Source of the DNA: Brevipalpus yothersi | Taxonomy: Eukaryota; Arthropoda; Arachnida; Trombidiformes; Tenuipalpidae | Length of the DNA stretch: 64,000 nucleotides | NCBI GenBank assembly: GCA_003956705.1 | Contig: QZCP01000279.1 | Span: 124,001 to 188,000, forward strand | Direction of reading: 5' to 3' | Shown here: positions 25,615 through 37,034 of the stretch, one piece after another | How the letters are laid out: every line of letters begins with the position of its first letter | Position numbering within the stretch: position 1 is the first letter of the stretch | The notes under the pieces: generated by a model | What the model was told of the DNA's origin: nothing | Database searches by the model: none | What the model saw: the letters and a program-made list of their open reading frames with translations, nothing else | Program-made: the position numbers and the translations under genes

Positions 25615-28039
25615 ATGATCAGTTCACCGAGTGCATCATATGAGAAACCAAGTGAGCCAAAAGATCTTGCTACTCTTTTTCGAGAGCTGCTAAAAGAGAA
25701 GAATGTCGGCTCAAATGCATCGTGGGAATATGCTCTTAAATTAATTGGAAATGATCCTCGTTTTGAAATGTTTCGACATCATCCGGAACGGAAGCAGATG
25801 TTCAATGCATATAAAGTCCAAAAAGCTAGAGAAGAAAAAGAGGATCAACGAATGCAAGCAAAGAAGGCCAAAGAGAATTTGGAGAAATTTTTACAGACAT
25901 GCGATAAAATGCATTCCAATATAAGATACAAACAGGCATGTGAGATGCTCAGAGACAATGAATACTGGAAAGCAGTGCCAGAGGCTGATCGAAGGGAAAT
26001 TTTTCTCGATGTGGTCAGATATATGTCTGAAAATGAGAAAGAAGAAACCAAAAAGCTTCAAAAGCGCAACACGCGAGTGCTATCCGATATTCTGGACTCT
26101 ATGCCTAGTATAACATATCGGACCACATGGCAAGAAGCTCAGCAACAATTGCTGGAAAATCCGATTTTCGCCAATGATGCTGATCTCCTTGGAATGGATA
26201 AGGAGGATGCCCTGATAGTCTTTGAGGAACACATTCGACAACTCGAGCAAGAGGAAGAAGAAGAACGAAAAAGGGAAGAAAAACGAATGGTTCGTTCAGC
26301 GCGTAAAAATAGGGAGGCCTTTTTGATGTTTTTAGATCAGCTACATGCACAAGGAAAATTAACCTCCATGTCCAAGTGGTGTAATTTGTATTCTGAAATC
26401 AGTGCAGATCCTCGATTTACTGCGATGCTTTCGCAACCTTTCTCTGGATCAACACCTTTAGATTTGTTCAAATTTTATGTCGAAGATTTAAGAGCAAGGT
26501 ATGAAGATGAGAAAGCTATCATAAGGGATATCCTCAAGATGAGTGGGTTTCAAGTTGCCATCACCACAACTTATGAGGACTTTGTTACAGTTTTGAGTGA
26601 AGACGATAGGAGTGCTACTCTAGATGTAGGTAACGTCAAGATGGTTTTCGATAGACTGATGGAAAAATCTCTTGAAAAGGAAAAAGAACGATTGAAAGAA
26701 GAACTCAAGCAGCGGCGCAAACTTGAGATCGCCTTCATGAACTTATTAGCCAAAGTCGAGCCACCTATTGAAGAGGACTCCGATTGGGATCGAGTGAGAA
26801 AAGTGATCTGTAATGAAGAAATTTTTAACAAAGTTCCCACAGAAGGGGAGAGACTTCAACTCTTTGGTAGCTATCTTCAAACTTTAGAAGAATCTTGCAG
26901 TCATCATCACAGTAAGACAAAAAAACAGAAAGTAAGTAGTTCAATTTCTTTCTTCTCAAATTTCCTTCTTGCTAATTTATTGGAATTTTAATCAAATGAA
27001 AAGTGGACTAAATGTGTGTAATTTGAGTGATTGCTTCAATATAAGCTTTCTTCTTCTCGCATCGATCGATGAATATTCTTTTTCTCACCATCTTGATCAT
27101 TTTGGAATTTTGGGATGCTTTCTTCCAGTCAAGATCGTAATTTTGAGAATTCCTCTACTTACTAATTTTATTGGTCAATTACAATCGAAATTTTCGAGGG
27201 AAAGTTCACCTAGATTTCCAGAGAGGTTAAAGATCAAGATTTCCATTCTTCCTTCTTCTCTTGAAATCTTCAAAGTCTATTCTATCTTCTGAAGAAAGAA
27301 GTCGAAAGAAGTCTATCTAGTCAATCAATATTCAACTCGTTTTCTCGATCCTCTTTTTTACAAAACTCGAATAAACGAAGGAGGGATGGAAAATGTTGAG
27401 GACAGGGTTGGCGAGAAAATTGTGCATGAATCTCTTTGAGTCCGATGAGGAAATCATTCAATCCTCTAATTCGATGCACATTCTGTGTGATATTCGTTCA
27501 GATAAAGCTGAAATTTTTGTAAAAAATCGAGCTTAGTCATTACCTCGCCATGCTGCTTTTAAATGATTCGTCTAGAAAATTAAAAATTTTCTTTCAAATA
27601 CCACGCGTTTGAGTTATCTATGTTCATCTTCGTCCATTCCTTTCCAACATTCTAGTTGAGGACCAATTTCCTCGCTTAATCTAGACTAAAGTGTCAGTTC
27701 AGGATCATTTCATCATCCAAAAGCCCATGTAAGGAATTGACAACACAACACTTCCTTTCTCCATCAATACTAAACAACTTCCTTGAACCCTTCTTCAGTT
27801 TTGGAATTGAGTTCCTCTTCTCCTCACTGATAATTAGAAAGTTGAACTCATTTCAATCGAATATACAGATTTGCCAAACCGAATCTCTCAAACATTGACT
27901 TTCAACCAATTCTAATGCTCATTTCTATTTTTATTTTCAGAAGAAAGACAAGAGGCCCATCAAAGTTGAACACAGATCCAGCTCGAGCTCGTCCGAAGAT
28001 TCGCCGATGTCAATGAAATCTGTTTCCGATTCAAATTAA
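25615..28039 (+). CDS. PRPF40-like FF-domain protein lacking WW domains
   Basis: Two exons (25615-26931 and 27941-28039) give about 471 residues. The long first exon carries consecutive FF domains in the order seen in the U1 snRNP-associated splicing factor PRPF40: FRELLKEKNVGSNASWEYALKLIGNDPRFEMF, then a unit with MLRDNEYWKAVPEADRREIFLDV, TTWQEAQQQLLENPIFANDADL with MDKEDALIVFEEHIRQLE, and LDLFKFYVEDLRARYEDEK. The tail CSHHHSKTKKQKKK plus an RS-like end (HRSSSSSSEDSP) also matches the family. PRPF40 proteins normally start with two WW domains; here the protein opens directly before FF1 with MISSPSASYEKPSEP and I find no upstream WW coding sequence. It may be a WW-less paralogue, or WW exons may lie in an unassembled place. 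The start is the first ATG of the frame; a TCAG acceptor only a few bases after it leaves room for an upstream exon. Confidence 0.85.
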
Positions 28040-29324
28040 CGATTGGCCCCCTGTACATAGAGACTTAGATCACCCTAATTGTATTTTGTAAAGACAAACT
28101 TTCTCTATTTTACGACAATAAGAGACCTAATTTTCTTCACTCCTTCAATCTATTGATCTATTGAATTAATGACTGAATACGATATAAAATGTAATCAATA
28201 GACAATAAATTTATTCCATTTTTTTCAACAGCATTTGTTCAATTTTCCGTGACATTTGCACTTTATTTTTCTTCATGTTTTAAAAAAGCTGTCATGTTCA
28301 GTGCCAATGTGAATAGTAAATTTCAGGAAAAAGTTGTCATGCTCACCTGCCACCAGACTTGGTCATTGATCTTGGTGAGAAGAGCTGTGTGAACTATGAA
28401 GGGACTGGGGTGTGAAGGAGAGCAGTTTTGGATAAAATAAGAGGAAGAAATAATTTCCTATTGAATTTTACCATGAATATACTCTGCATTGATATTCATG
28501 CACTCAATTTTTTCCCCTTTCATTTCAGTGGCTCAAGCTAAGTTTATAAAGCTGAAGAAATCGATTCATATGGTTTTCTTTTGGCCTATCACTGATAAAT
28601 CATACTTTTAGATAGTGATTTCTGTTCATTTCGTTCAATGAGTGTCTCCATCAGATCTGTACTTTCAAAAGCCTTTGAAATAGAGAATCAATGAGCTTCA
28701 TTCATCGTCCTATCGCTAAAATCTTCATCAAGTTTCGTGAATTCCTAGAAAAGAGAGAATGTTGATAGCTCCCCCCTCTCTCTCATAAATATTTCCAAAC
28801 TTCCGCTATCAAATTTCTACCATCGTTTGCCATATAGCATTGGCTAGGAGGACTGACAGGAAGAACAAATAGGAAGAAGTAATTGATGAGCCATTTCAAA
28901 ATAACAGTCTCATGAGAGATCAAATCTCGTGTGTTTTGAACAATGAATTTAATGAGTGTATGAATGAGTGATGAATTTGACGTTCTCAGTTCTTTCGGAG
29001 GAAGTTATGAAGTTTCGTCGTTGAACGTTGAATTATTACAAAGTAAGAGCAATAAAGTGAAATGTATTTCACTGGCTCAGGCAATCACAGTAGAAAGCGA
29101 AGCAAAGATATTTTCATCGAAATAAAAATTCCAAAGCTCTTGAAAGAGAATGATGGGAGTGATAATTCCATGGATAGGTAATAGAAATAAGGATAGAGAT
29201 TCGTCTCGATTAGAGTCACTTTTCTTGCAACAGCAATGGATCATAATTAGAGAGATGTTGAGAATTTCGAAAAGCGAAGGTGATAATGACGTGTGCTTGT
29301 ATCCGATTGACGAGCATACTCTAG
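28040..29324. other. Intergenic region between convergent genes
   Basis: It holds the 3' flanks of the PRPF40-like gene and TBPL1. No gene is supported. The frame at 29150-29338 is antisense to the TBPL1 end. Confidence 0.45.
28204..28209 (+). promoter_or_regulatory. Probable poly(A) signal of the PRPF40-like gene
   Basis: AATAAA 165 bases downstream of the stop codon, followed by a T-rich stretch. Confidence 0.5.
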
Positions 29325-30491
29325 TTACCTATCCTTGACTGGCTTTTCTTTCTTAAATTCGAAAACTAGAGGGTAGATGTGTTCTACAGCAAGCTGAACG
29401 TTGGAAATGCTTGGTGCAAGGATGGTTAATGCTCCGGTTTGAAATATCTTCAGCGTTGCTTTAGCCTCTTTGTAACGATAAGTAGCGCCGGGATGAAGCT
29501 CAGGCTCATAACTACAAACGAAAAGTGAAGAGAAAAAAAGCAAGAAGAATAGTCAGACAAAGAATGGGAGAGGAGGGGTGGACAGGGGAGGAGGGATGAG
29601 GTGAAAAGAGAGAGAGAGAAAAAGGAGAAAACTGTTATGAATACAGAAAATGACATGAACCGGATTACGTTGCCGTGAGAATATACGATAACGATTAGGC
29701 AGGGAATTACTCGAAGATGCATACCTGCAAACTTCTCTATAATGCTCAGTGAATTGGCTAATCTTTATTCCAAAAGGACAATCCACGTTCCCAAGAACAT
29801 TAATGACGCGAAAATCGGTGAATTTGACTTTGAATCCCAAATTTTGCAAAATTCTTGCAATTCTACGAGCACCTTTCTTGGCATCATCATAAGAATGGGC
29901 TCCTGAAACGGTGATTTTTCCCGATGAACATATATTGGCAGAGATCTTAGGATAGCGTAATTTCATCGTGACCATCTAGAGGAGAGAGAGAGAGAATGAA
30001 AACACAAACAAATTATTAATCACTCAAAAGCAGAGAGGAGAGATGATAGGGTTAGTAGAGGTGATAGACGGCAAGCGTGTATGAGTAGTGGAAAAAAGCA
30101 AGCACACAGAATGGATTCATCTTAGTGTCCATGGAGTAGCCGATAAACGCAAGGACATGAAGTGAAAGAGAAGGAAAAAGTGTATGTAAAGTGAGAGATG
30201 ATTGTGATGATGATCACAGGCAACACATACACACACACATTCTCTCTATCTTTCAATTGTCACAGATCACTCAACAAATTCATTGGCAATCAAGTACATG
30301 AGAATGATGATGTTGGAATACACAGATTACAAATGATACATTACCCCGAGCTCTCGCTTGTAAACTACATTGAATCCTTGAGTAGCAATTTGCCGGAGAT
30401 TAAGATGACATCGAGTTCGGAAAGTAGACACGACATTGTTTATGGTTATATCCACTTCAGGTATGTCCTCTTCTTCCTCATTACTCTTCAT
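29325..30491 (-). CDS. TBPL1: TATA-box-binding-protein-like factor (TBPL1 / TRF2)
   Basis: Three exons join in phase: 30491-30345, 29975-29725 and 29511-29325, giving about 194 residues, close to the 186 of human TBPL1. The product has the two-lobed TBP saddle. Lobe 1 starts VDITINNVVSTFRTRCHLNLRQIA; exon 2 begins MVTMKLRYPKISANICSSGKITVSGA; lobe 2 includes SYEPELHPGATYRYK and ends VQLAVEHIYPLVFEFKKEK. INNVV, the HLNLRQIA stretch, VTMKLR and the C-terminal IYPLVFEF block separate TRF2/TLF from TBP itself. TRF2 factors pair with TFIIA and drive TATA-less promoters, for example those of ribosomal protein and some germline genes. The acidic N-terminus (MKSNEEEEDIPEVD) is short. An exon-2 Cys stands where TBP has one of its DNA-intercalating Phe residues (NICSSGK), consistent with lost TATA binding. 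Confidence 0.94.
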
Positions 30492-31188
30492 GTCCACCAC
30501 TGATGGTCACACAAACACTATTCTAGACACAACAGAGATAAAAAAAATTCAACAGTCAAAAAGAAGTAATCGGAAAAGGTAACCGAAAAAAAGGAAGCAA
30601 AATTTACTCGCAAGTGTTTCAATACAATCAAGTTGAAGTGAAAAATGCCAAGAGCTTTCAAAAAGCAACTCATTTTATTCCATCAAAACAAACCGTATGG
30701 TGGAGACACTCTAGACGATGTTCACTTTTGAGCGCTTAATTTTAATTGTCCTTTTAATTTTTCAATCAAAATTGATCAATTTGTATCTGTATTTTTATTC
30801 TCGGGTTTTGAAAACAAGCTCATGTTCAATTTGATATAGATTTTTTATTTGCGGCCCTTTAATCTGACTTGAAGTGAAAATTTTAATCGATTCACAACCC
30901 TGACAAGTGAAGATACAGCTTTGTGGTGGCGCTTATCTTGAGACTCGAGAATCCAAGAAAAGAGAAACAATCAAAAAACAGGAGATACACACCACAGTGT
31001 ATGTATGTTTTTGTGAGGCGGTGTTTCAGAAGGCTTTAATGTGTCCATGGATTGATTGAGATTAATCTGTGATTAGTGAGTTTGTGTCTTTGTGTCTTTG
31101 TGAGATACGTTGGTCAAGAGGTTGTTTATCTCTCCGATTAGGTGTCAGATTGAAAGAACTGTTATAGTAACACTCGATTGTGGAAAAG
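30492..31188. promoter_or_regulatory. Short divergent intergenic region between TBPL1 and nicastrin
   Basis: About 700 bases separate the two start codons, which point away from each other. Both promoters must lie here. It is AT-rich and I see no TATA box placed convincingly for either gene. Confidence 0.45.
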
Positions 31189-33606
31189 ATGGTCACCGGT
31201 AACAGTCATTATCGGTATTATCTTTTGTTGCTCACCATAAGTTTCCATCTGATAGGTGAGTATTTTGTTTTGTTGTGATAATTTTTGATTTTCTTATGAT
31301 TTAATGGTGAAACAAACATTATGTATGTCATATCTAACACTATTTTTGGCTTATCTATCTTATCCAGGTATCTTTGCCACTGTTAGTCGTATTGGTAAAG
31401 ATAAAATTTATCTCGATATCAATAGTGAATATTTTTGCTATCGAAGATTAAATTCAACCCATCAAGTAGGGTGTCAGTCCGGTGACAATGGTAATGTAGG
31501 TGTACTGGATTGGGTTCGCGATGAAAATGATCTTAAGTATGTGGAAGCTGAAGGAAAGCATCTTCCCTACATTCCAGTATTACAATTGCAAGATTTAACT
31601 ACCAAAATCATTGATCGACTAGTCATCTCTAAAAGAGTATCGGGCGTGATAGTAGTTCATTCTAATGAAACTTTGCCTCCCGAAGGTTTTTCACCCGAGT
31701 CTTCATGTCCAAACGATCCTCTAAGCCTTTATAATTCTCCAGATATCAATGCTACCCAATATCAACATTGCTCTGCTCAAAAGTGGACTGCAGATAATCC
31801 TGCTTTGAATCTTTTGTATAGAAATTATGAATTTCCCATTTTATTGGTTACTGATGAAACTGATAGAAACAACATATTTGAGTGTATTGAAAAATTTGGA
31901 AGAAGTGAAAAAAATCCAACCCCTTCATGGCCACTGTGCTCAGCTCAAATTTTCACTCGAATGAAAGCTGCCAAAGATGCTCGGACGTGTATGCGTAGAA
32001 ATACTATGTTCAATCCTCTAGATGTACCTACAAAGTATTGTGATCCCCTACATTCGTTCAATATATTCAGCCCCCTCTTTGATTTCAAACCAAACGAGAC
32101 CTTGGAATCCCAATCAGTGGTGATTCTATCATCTCGTATGGATTCCTTATCATTCTTCTACGACAAAACACCAGGAGCAGACTCTCCGGTCACAAGTTTG
32201 GTCGTTCTACTGAGTGTGATAGAAACTCTCGCAAATCTAAAGCCATTCCTGGAACAAAATCGAGGAAACAAATCATATAACGTCCTCTTTGCCCTGTTTA
32301 ATGGAGAGGTTTTTGATTACATTGGCTCTGGTCGAATGGCGTATGACATGAGAACAGGGTCATTTTCTCCTTTCGATAAGTCTAGTCATAAGATTGATAT
32401 ACCTCTTTTAGACTTCAAAAGCCTCAACTCTTTCATCGAACTCAATCAATTGGCTGCTTATCCTGGCAAAAAAGATATTTGGATCCACACTGACCCTATT
32501 TCTTGTAGAGATCCGGCTGTTAATGAAACTGTCGATGAGCTTATCAACATACTGCTTAGAACCCCCGAAGAACCGATCTCCATCAAATCGGCACCATCCG
32601 ATTTGCCTCTTCCTCCAGCATCTTTTCAGAGTTTTCTCCGTGAAAATTTATCTCTGCCAGGAGTTGTTTTGACCAATCACCTCAAAAGCTTTGAGAACAA
32701 GTTCTATCATAGCTTCCTCGACAACTACGTCAATATCGGTTTCAGTGCAAATACCTCTGATTCGATTGATCCGGTAACAGAGCACTTGTCAGCAATTTCT
32801 TCCCGTGTTTCTCAAAGTTTGGTACAGATAATGACAGGAGAATATAATTCAAGTATCAAAGCAAACTCTACTACTGTCCAAAATCTTTTGCACTGTTTCC
32901 TGATCAACATTACTTGCCCTTTGTTCAGATCATATTTCCGTGAACAGGACCTAAAACCTCTGAAAGGTAGGTTCATAATGAATTCGTATTTGTTCCCATT
33001 GAAGAAAACTCATGAATTTTCCATCATAGATATAGATACTTTACCTATGTACATTGCCACTTATGGTTTGGGCCGAGTTATACCTTCTTGGTGGCTTCGA
33101 GAGGTTCTAACTATAACGATGGGACTATCTCTTGGACAGAAAACTGAAAATGTTTCTATTGAAGAATGTTCAAAGTTGCAAAGCTCAACAAATGTGAGTG
33201 CACAAATTCACCCTCTCATTAATTATTTACATGAAAAATCAATTTCGCTTTACAGCGCTCGACTTTCGATTGGATTCCATCTGCCAACTCTACAAATGGA
33301 ACTTGTATAAAATCACAAGTATTTCTTGGAGAAGCTTTATCCCCTGTTTTCCTTGACCCAGACAATCCTCGCTGGGATCTCAACTATTCAACTTGGACTG
33401 AGAGTTATTGGGAAGTTCCTTTTGCTAGAATATTTTTAAAGCCAGGAAATGTCCAAGAAAGTGTCACCATGTTGACTGGCCTTTTTATCACCATATCAAG
33501 CATAATAATCATGAAATTATTCTATCGTTTCAATGGTGTAGTTTCTAAGGTTAATGCTGGCTCTAGTGGTGCGAATCTGATAAATGAACGTAATGTCCAA
33601 TGCTGA
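31189..33606 (+). CDS. NCSTN: Nicastrin, gamma-secretase subunit
   Basis: Three exons join in phase: 31189-31255, 31368-33193 and 33256-33606, giving about 747 residues. Exon 1 encodes a signal peptide (YYLLLLTISFHLIG). The large luminal/extracellular domain has the family features: early paired Cys residues, CPNDPLSLYN, CSAQKWT, the long Cys-rich segment, and the aminopeptidase-like core with NVLFALFNGEVFDYIGSGRMAYDM, where DYIGS is the conserved nicastrin motif. Many N-glycosylation sequons are visible. Exon 3 gives the membrane-proximal WTESYWEVPFARIFLKP and one transmembrane helix (about 25 residues before the short cytoplasmic tail ending NVQC). Nicastrin is the glycosylated substrate-gating subunit of gamma-secretase, needed for Notch cleavage. 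The protein looks complete. Confidence 0.95.
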
Positions 33607-34315
33607 GATAGGTCCACAAATTATGTTCCTATGATGGACCTCACCAATCACACTCAGACCATGGTGAACAAATCAAAGCTCTCGAATCAGGGTGCCGAAG
33701 CTTCGGTTGTCACTGGACCTCCTGAGACAGCAAACTCTACTTATTTGTGATGGTGAATCATTCGTATGGTCTCGTCTGGAGCATAATTTGTGGGATCAGA
33801 GTAAATATATTTCAAAGATAGATTACATTTTTGTAGCTTTACCCTATCGCCTTTTTGATACTGTAATAACCAATAACCAAACGTTTTTTTCAGTATTGTA
33901 AATAAAACTCATCTTTATGAATCACCATATTTATTGTCAGTCATCCGAGCGAAAAAACGTTTCATAGAATACATTGTCTCATTTAAAAGAATATCAGGAA
34001 TATCTCTCCAGGTATGATGCTTAATAGGATCTCGAATCTTGCTCAATCAGGAAGGTAAATAGTAATTTGAAATCATCTGTTGGTTCGATTGTTTCTCAAT
34101 TAGTCCCTATATGATGAGCAATACTCATTTACGGTGGAATGATGTAATCATTCTTTCAAAAGCCCGCTCTCGAAACCTCGTGAGTTTGTTTTCAAGCAGA
34201 ACCGCGTGCTCAATTCATCTGATCTGAGTTGACAGATGAATTTCATCTGATGAAAGGAATTTTTATTTGAAAGGAGCTTCTTAACAACAATTACTGTGTA
34301 ATCAGCTCTTTCAAA
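33607..34315. other. Intergenic region; nicastrin 3' UTR
   Basis: The first 300 bases are probably 3' untranslated sequence ending after an AATAAA at 33901-33906. No other gene is seen. Confidence 0.5.
33901..33906 (+). promoter_or_regulatory. Probable poly(A) signal of nicastrin
   Basis: AATAAA 295 bases after the nicastrin stop codon. Confidence 0.45.
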
Positions 34316-34951
34316 ATGTCAATATCTACAGTTCCAAGAAAATTTCTATTAGGTTCAGGATCATTGCTGAGTAGACGGTTTTTCTCAGCTCTGAGAGGAT
34401 CCAATTTGGAAACGATCAAAGAGAAGCTTCATCAAGGATTAAAGGTATGAAATCCATCCAATTCTCTTGATTCAAATTTCAAGGATTTAGGTTTCATAGT
34501 TACTCATGATTTCATGTTGACTGCTAAGTATTGAAACTCATCGACTGGTTGAGCTTTGGGCTCAGCATCGAGTGTGGTTTTTCATTCTCATTCTAATAAA
34601 AAAAATCTCTTCGTTTGTATAGCCTCAATTTTGTGAAGTAATCAATGAAAGTCGTAATCATAACGTTCCTCCGGGTTCTGGAACACATTTCCGTGTCATA
34701 ATTGTTTCATCAGAATTCTCGGGAGCAAATCTTGTCATGGTAAGTAAGGAGCTTGTATGATAAGTCTTCATTCTAATTGAAATCAAAATTATTTCCAGCG
34801 TCACCGGAAAGTTTATCAAGCCCTCACCGATGAGATTAGAAACGGAATCCATGCTCTGGCATTAGAAACGTACTCTCCTGAGGAATGGTCAGAATTCGAA
34901 GGACAAAATTCTTCTGAATCACCGCCTTGTAGAGGAGGATCCAAGCTTTGA
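34316..34951 (+). CDS. BolA-like protein, probably mitochondrial (BOLA1-type)
   Basis: Three exons, all phase 0 (34316-34444, 34623-34739, 34799-34951), give 132 residues. The first 27 or so residues are basic and hydroxylated without acidic residues (MSISTVPRKFLLGSGSLLSRRFF), a typical mitochondrial presequence. The BolA fold follows: ETIKEKLHQGLKPQFCEVINESRNHN, then HFRVIIVSSEFSGANLVMRHRKVYQALTDEI and a HALALETYSPEEW end. The conserved RHRKVY segment includes the invariant His used for [2Fe-2S] sharing with monothiol glutaredoxin. BOLA1 and BOLA3 assist iron-sulfur cluster delivery in mitochondria. The long C-terminal YSPEEW block fits BOLA1 better than BOLA3. The gene sits close to, and convergent with, EMC10. 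Confidence 0.9.
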
Positions 34952-35288
34952 TGGATCATTTGAAATAGCTTCAACGCAAATGATCACGCTATGGATTTTT
35001 AGAAGGATGTACATTTCGAAAGTTTGCCTTAAGACTTAGAACACATTTTAATAAAGTTCCAAGAGAACTTGCTATTAACTATTGAACTTGAATTCAATCT
35101 CAGATGCCATAAATCTTCATTAAACTCTGGGAAAAATTTGAGCTAATTTATAGGTAGCATGTTTTTCTCGAATTCTTGAGATTTATTTCACATCAAAAGT
35201 GTCTCCAAACATTGTCTCAGAATGAGAATGCTTCTAATATTTTTGGTCCCTTCTAGAATGGTTTTCTAAAATGTTACCAGTCTATCAT
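34952..35288. other. Short intergenic region between convergent genes
   Basis: It holds the 3' UTRs of the BolA-like gene (poly(A) signal at 35050) and EMC10. Nothing else is seen. Confidence 0.5.
35050..35055 (+). promoter_or_regulatory. Probable poly(A) signal of the BolA-like gene
   Basis: AATAAA 100 bases after the stop codon. Confidence 0.5.
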
Positions 35289-36416
35289 TTATTGGGCTTC
35301 CGGATTGGCGGTGCTTGTTATTAGTACGAAAATTACCAGAGGAACTATGTACATCCACTATTTGGCAAAAAAAAAGAAGAGAGGAAGAGAAAGAATGCAT
35401 GAGAATTCTTGCTCAAAAAAGAATGTGAAATCTTACATATTTAGCCAAGAATGATCGATTATCTGCTCTATCGCCTCTCATCTTTTCTTGCTTTTCTTGT
35501 TCCATCCTCTGGATGTAAGATTGGGTATCTGGCCTATTAATTTTTTTCAAATCATAAAATTAGTTTAGTTTAGTGAAAAATGGAGATAAAAACTTACACA
35601 GGACCAGGAAATGTGGAGACAACTCTCAAAGTTGTGTTGAATACTGATCCGTCGACTATCTTCCCTGAACAGACAGGTGTTAAAGAGGTAGAACTTATTC
35701 CAATCATGCTTCCGTCATGATCCAGTGAGACTGTAAGAACATCAGACAGTGCCGATTCTAGCAAAGAACACTAAGCATTCAAAAGAAAATAAATTAGATT
35801 CGCAAGATTTTTTCCAAGATGATCTCTTCTTACGGCAGTGAGGAAAGAAGTTGCAGTTCTTGTATTCGCCTCATTCTGAGAATTGTATGCAACAGCTTTT
35901 AGGAAATACAGTCCATTGGCAGATGCTGCAGACTGTTTCGAGAAAATTAAGATTAGTTCACTCAGATTCACCATCAGACAAGTTTCCAAGATATCAAGTT
36001 GAAAGAGGCTTACTTTTAAGTTTTGAATATCTTCAATAGATAGAGGATCTTGTTTAATAACAGCGTCCCTCTCCTTAGGAGATGGTAACATTAATGTTCC
36101 TCGCAACTTGTAAGCATCATCTAGGAAAAAGAGAGCGAATTATTCAGAGAAACTTTCCATTCATCAGCCAATAATCTTACCTGAGCCCACTGAATGATAT
36201 AGCTTTACGGTGATCTGTTTATTGTTAGAAAAACTCATTTGAGAGCTATCAAGTTCCTGAAAGAGCATGAGAGAAGAATAATATATTGCATCTCAAACTA
36301 ACGACTATTTTTCGAAACAAAATTCTCACCTGAGCATCAATGGCAAATAAAATTAATGTTAACAAACACCAAAGGAGAGATGAGATCCTCAGTAATATAA
36401 AGCGAATTAAATCCAT
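35289..36416 (-). CDS. EMC10: ER membrane protein complex subunit 10 (EMC10)
   Basis: Seven small exons join in phase: 36416-36330, 36256-36181, 36120-36014, 35932-35834, 35770-35598, 35533-35437 and 35357-35289, giving about 235 residues. Exon 1 encodes a signal peptide (about 28 residues, hydrophobic, ending AIDAQ). The luminal domain includes KLYHSVGSDDAYKLRGTL, SAASANGLYFLKAV, the ACSLLESALSDVLTVSLDHDGSMIGIS block, and FNTTLRVVSTFPGPVPDTQSYIQRMEQEKQEK. The last two exons give the hallmark NRSFLAKYWMYIVPLVIF leading into the single C-terminal transmembrane helix. EMC inserts tail-anchored and multipass proteins into the ER. The gene is intron-dense, with introns of about 60-100 bases. Confidence 0.92.
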
Positions 36417-37034
36417 TGCTTATGCTTAACTCTTTAAGTATATCTAAATTATATCTAAATTATATTCAAATCCTAGATTCACCGGAATTGTGTGGAATAT
36501 TGATCAACAAATACACGCACACACAAACACGAACTGATGACCAATAGACTTCAAGATCTCATCATCATCCACCCAATCAACAGAGCTTTCCACAATGAAA
36601 CCGAATTGGTACTCACAAAATACTAGTGGGAAACCAAATCACATAAATTGTTTTATTTTATCAATCATGCCGAAAATGTTGATTGTAATTGCAATTAAGC
36701 AGACTTGATTATCAAGCCGCAAGTGTCGCTCTTAAAAATAAATTTTGAGGCGCCGACAGTAGCGCTTATGCATTTTTCGCTTTATTCAACTTATTCACCA
36801 TCTTGAGCAATTTTTCCTTCTTTTTTCAATCGCTTATTGGTTAGTTGTTTTACAATTGTAAATGTTATCATTTCGATATGAGCCTCGAATTGTGAATTCC
36901 TTTGTTCACCTTTATTAATTGTTAATTTTCAATGTTCTGGTGGTGAAAAGATTGCTGATGGTTGAGTGTTAATATTTGGGCATCGTACCACACGGCTCTG
37001 TGTTTTTTGGTGAGCGTGTGTGTTAATTGAAGCG
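36417..37034. promoter_or_regulatory. Divergent intergenic region between EMC10 and the zinc-finger gene
   Basis: The start codons of two divergent genes are 620 bases apart, so both promoters should lie here. No specific site is recognised. Confidence 0.4.
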
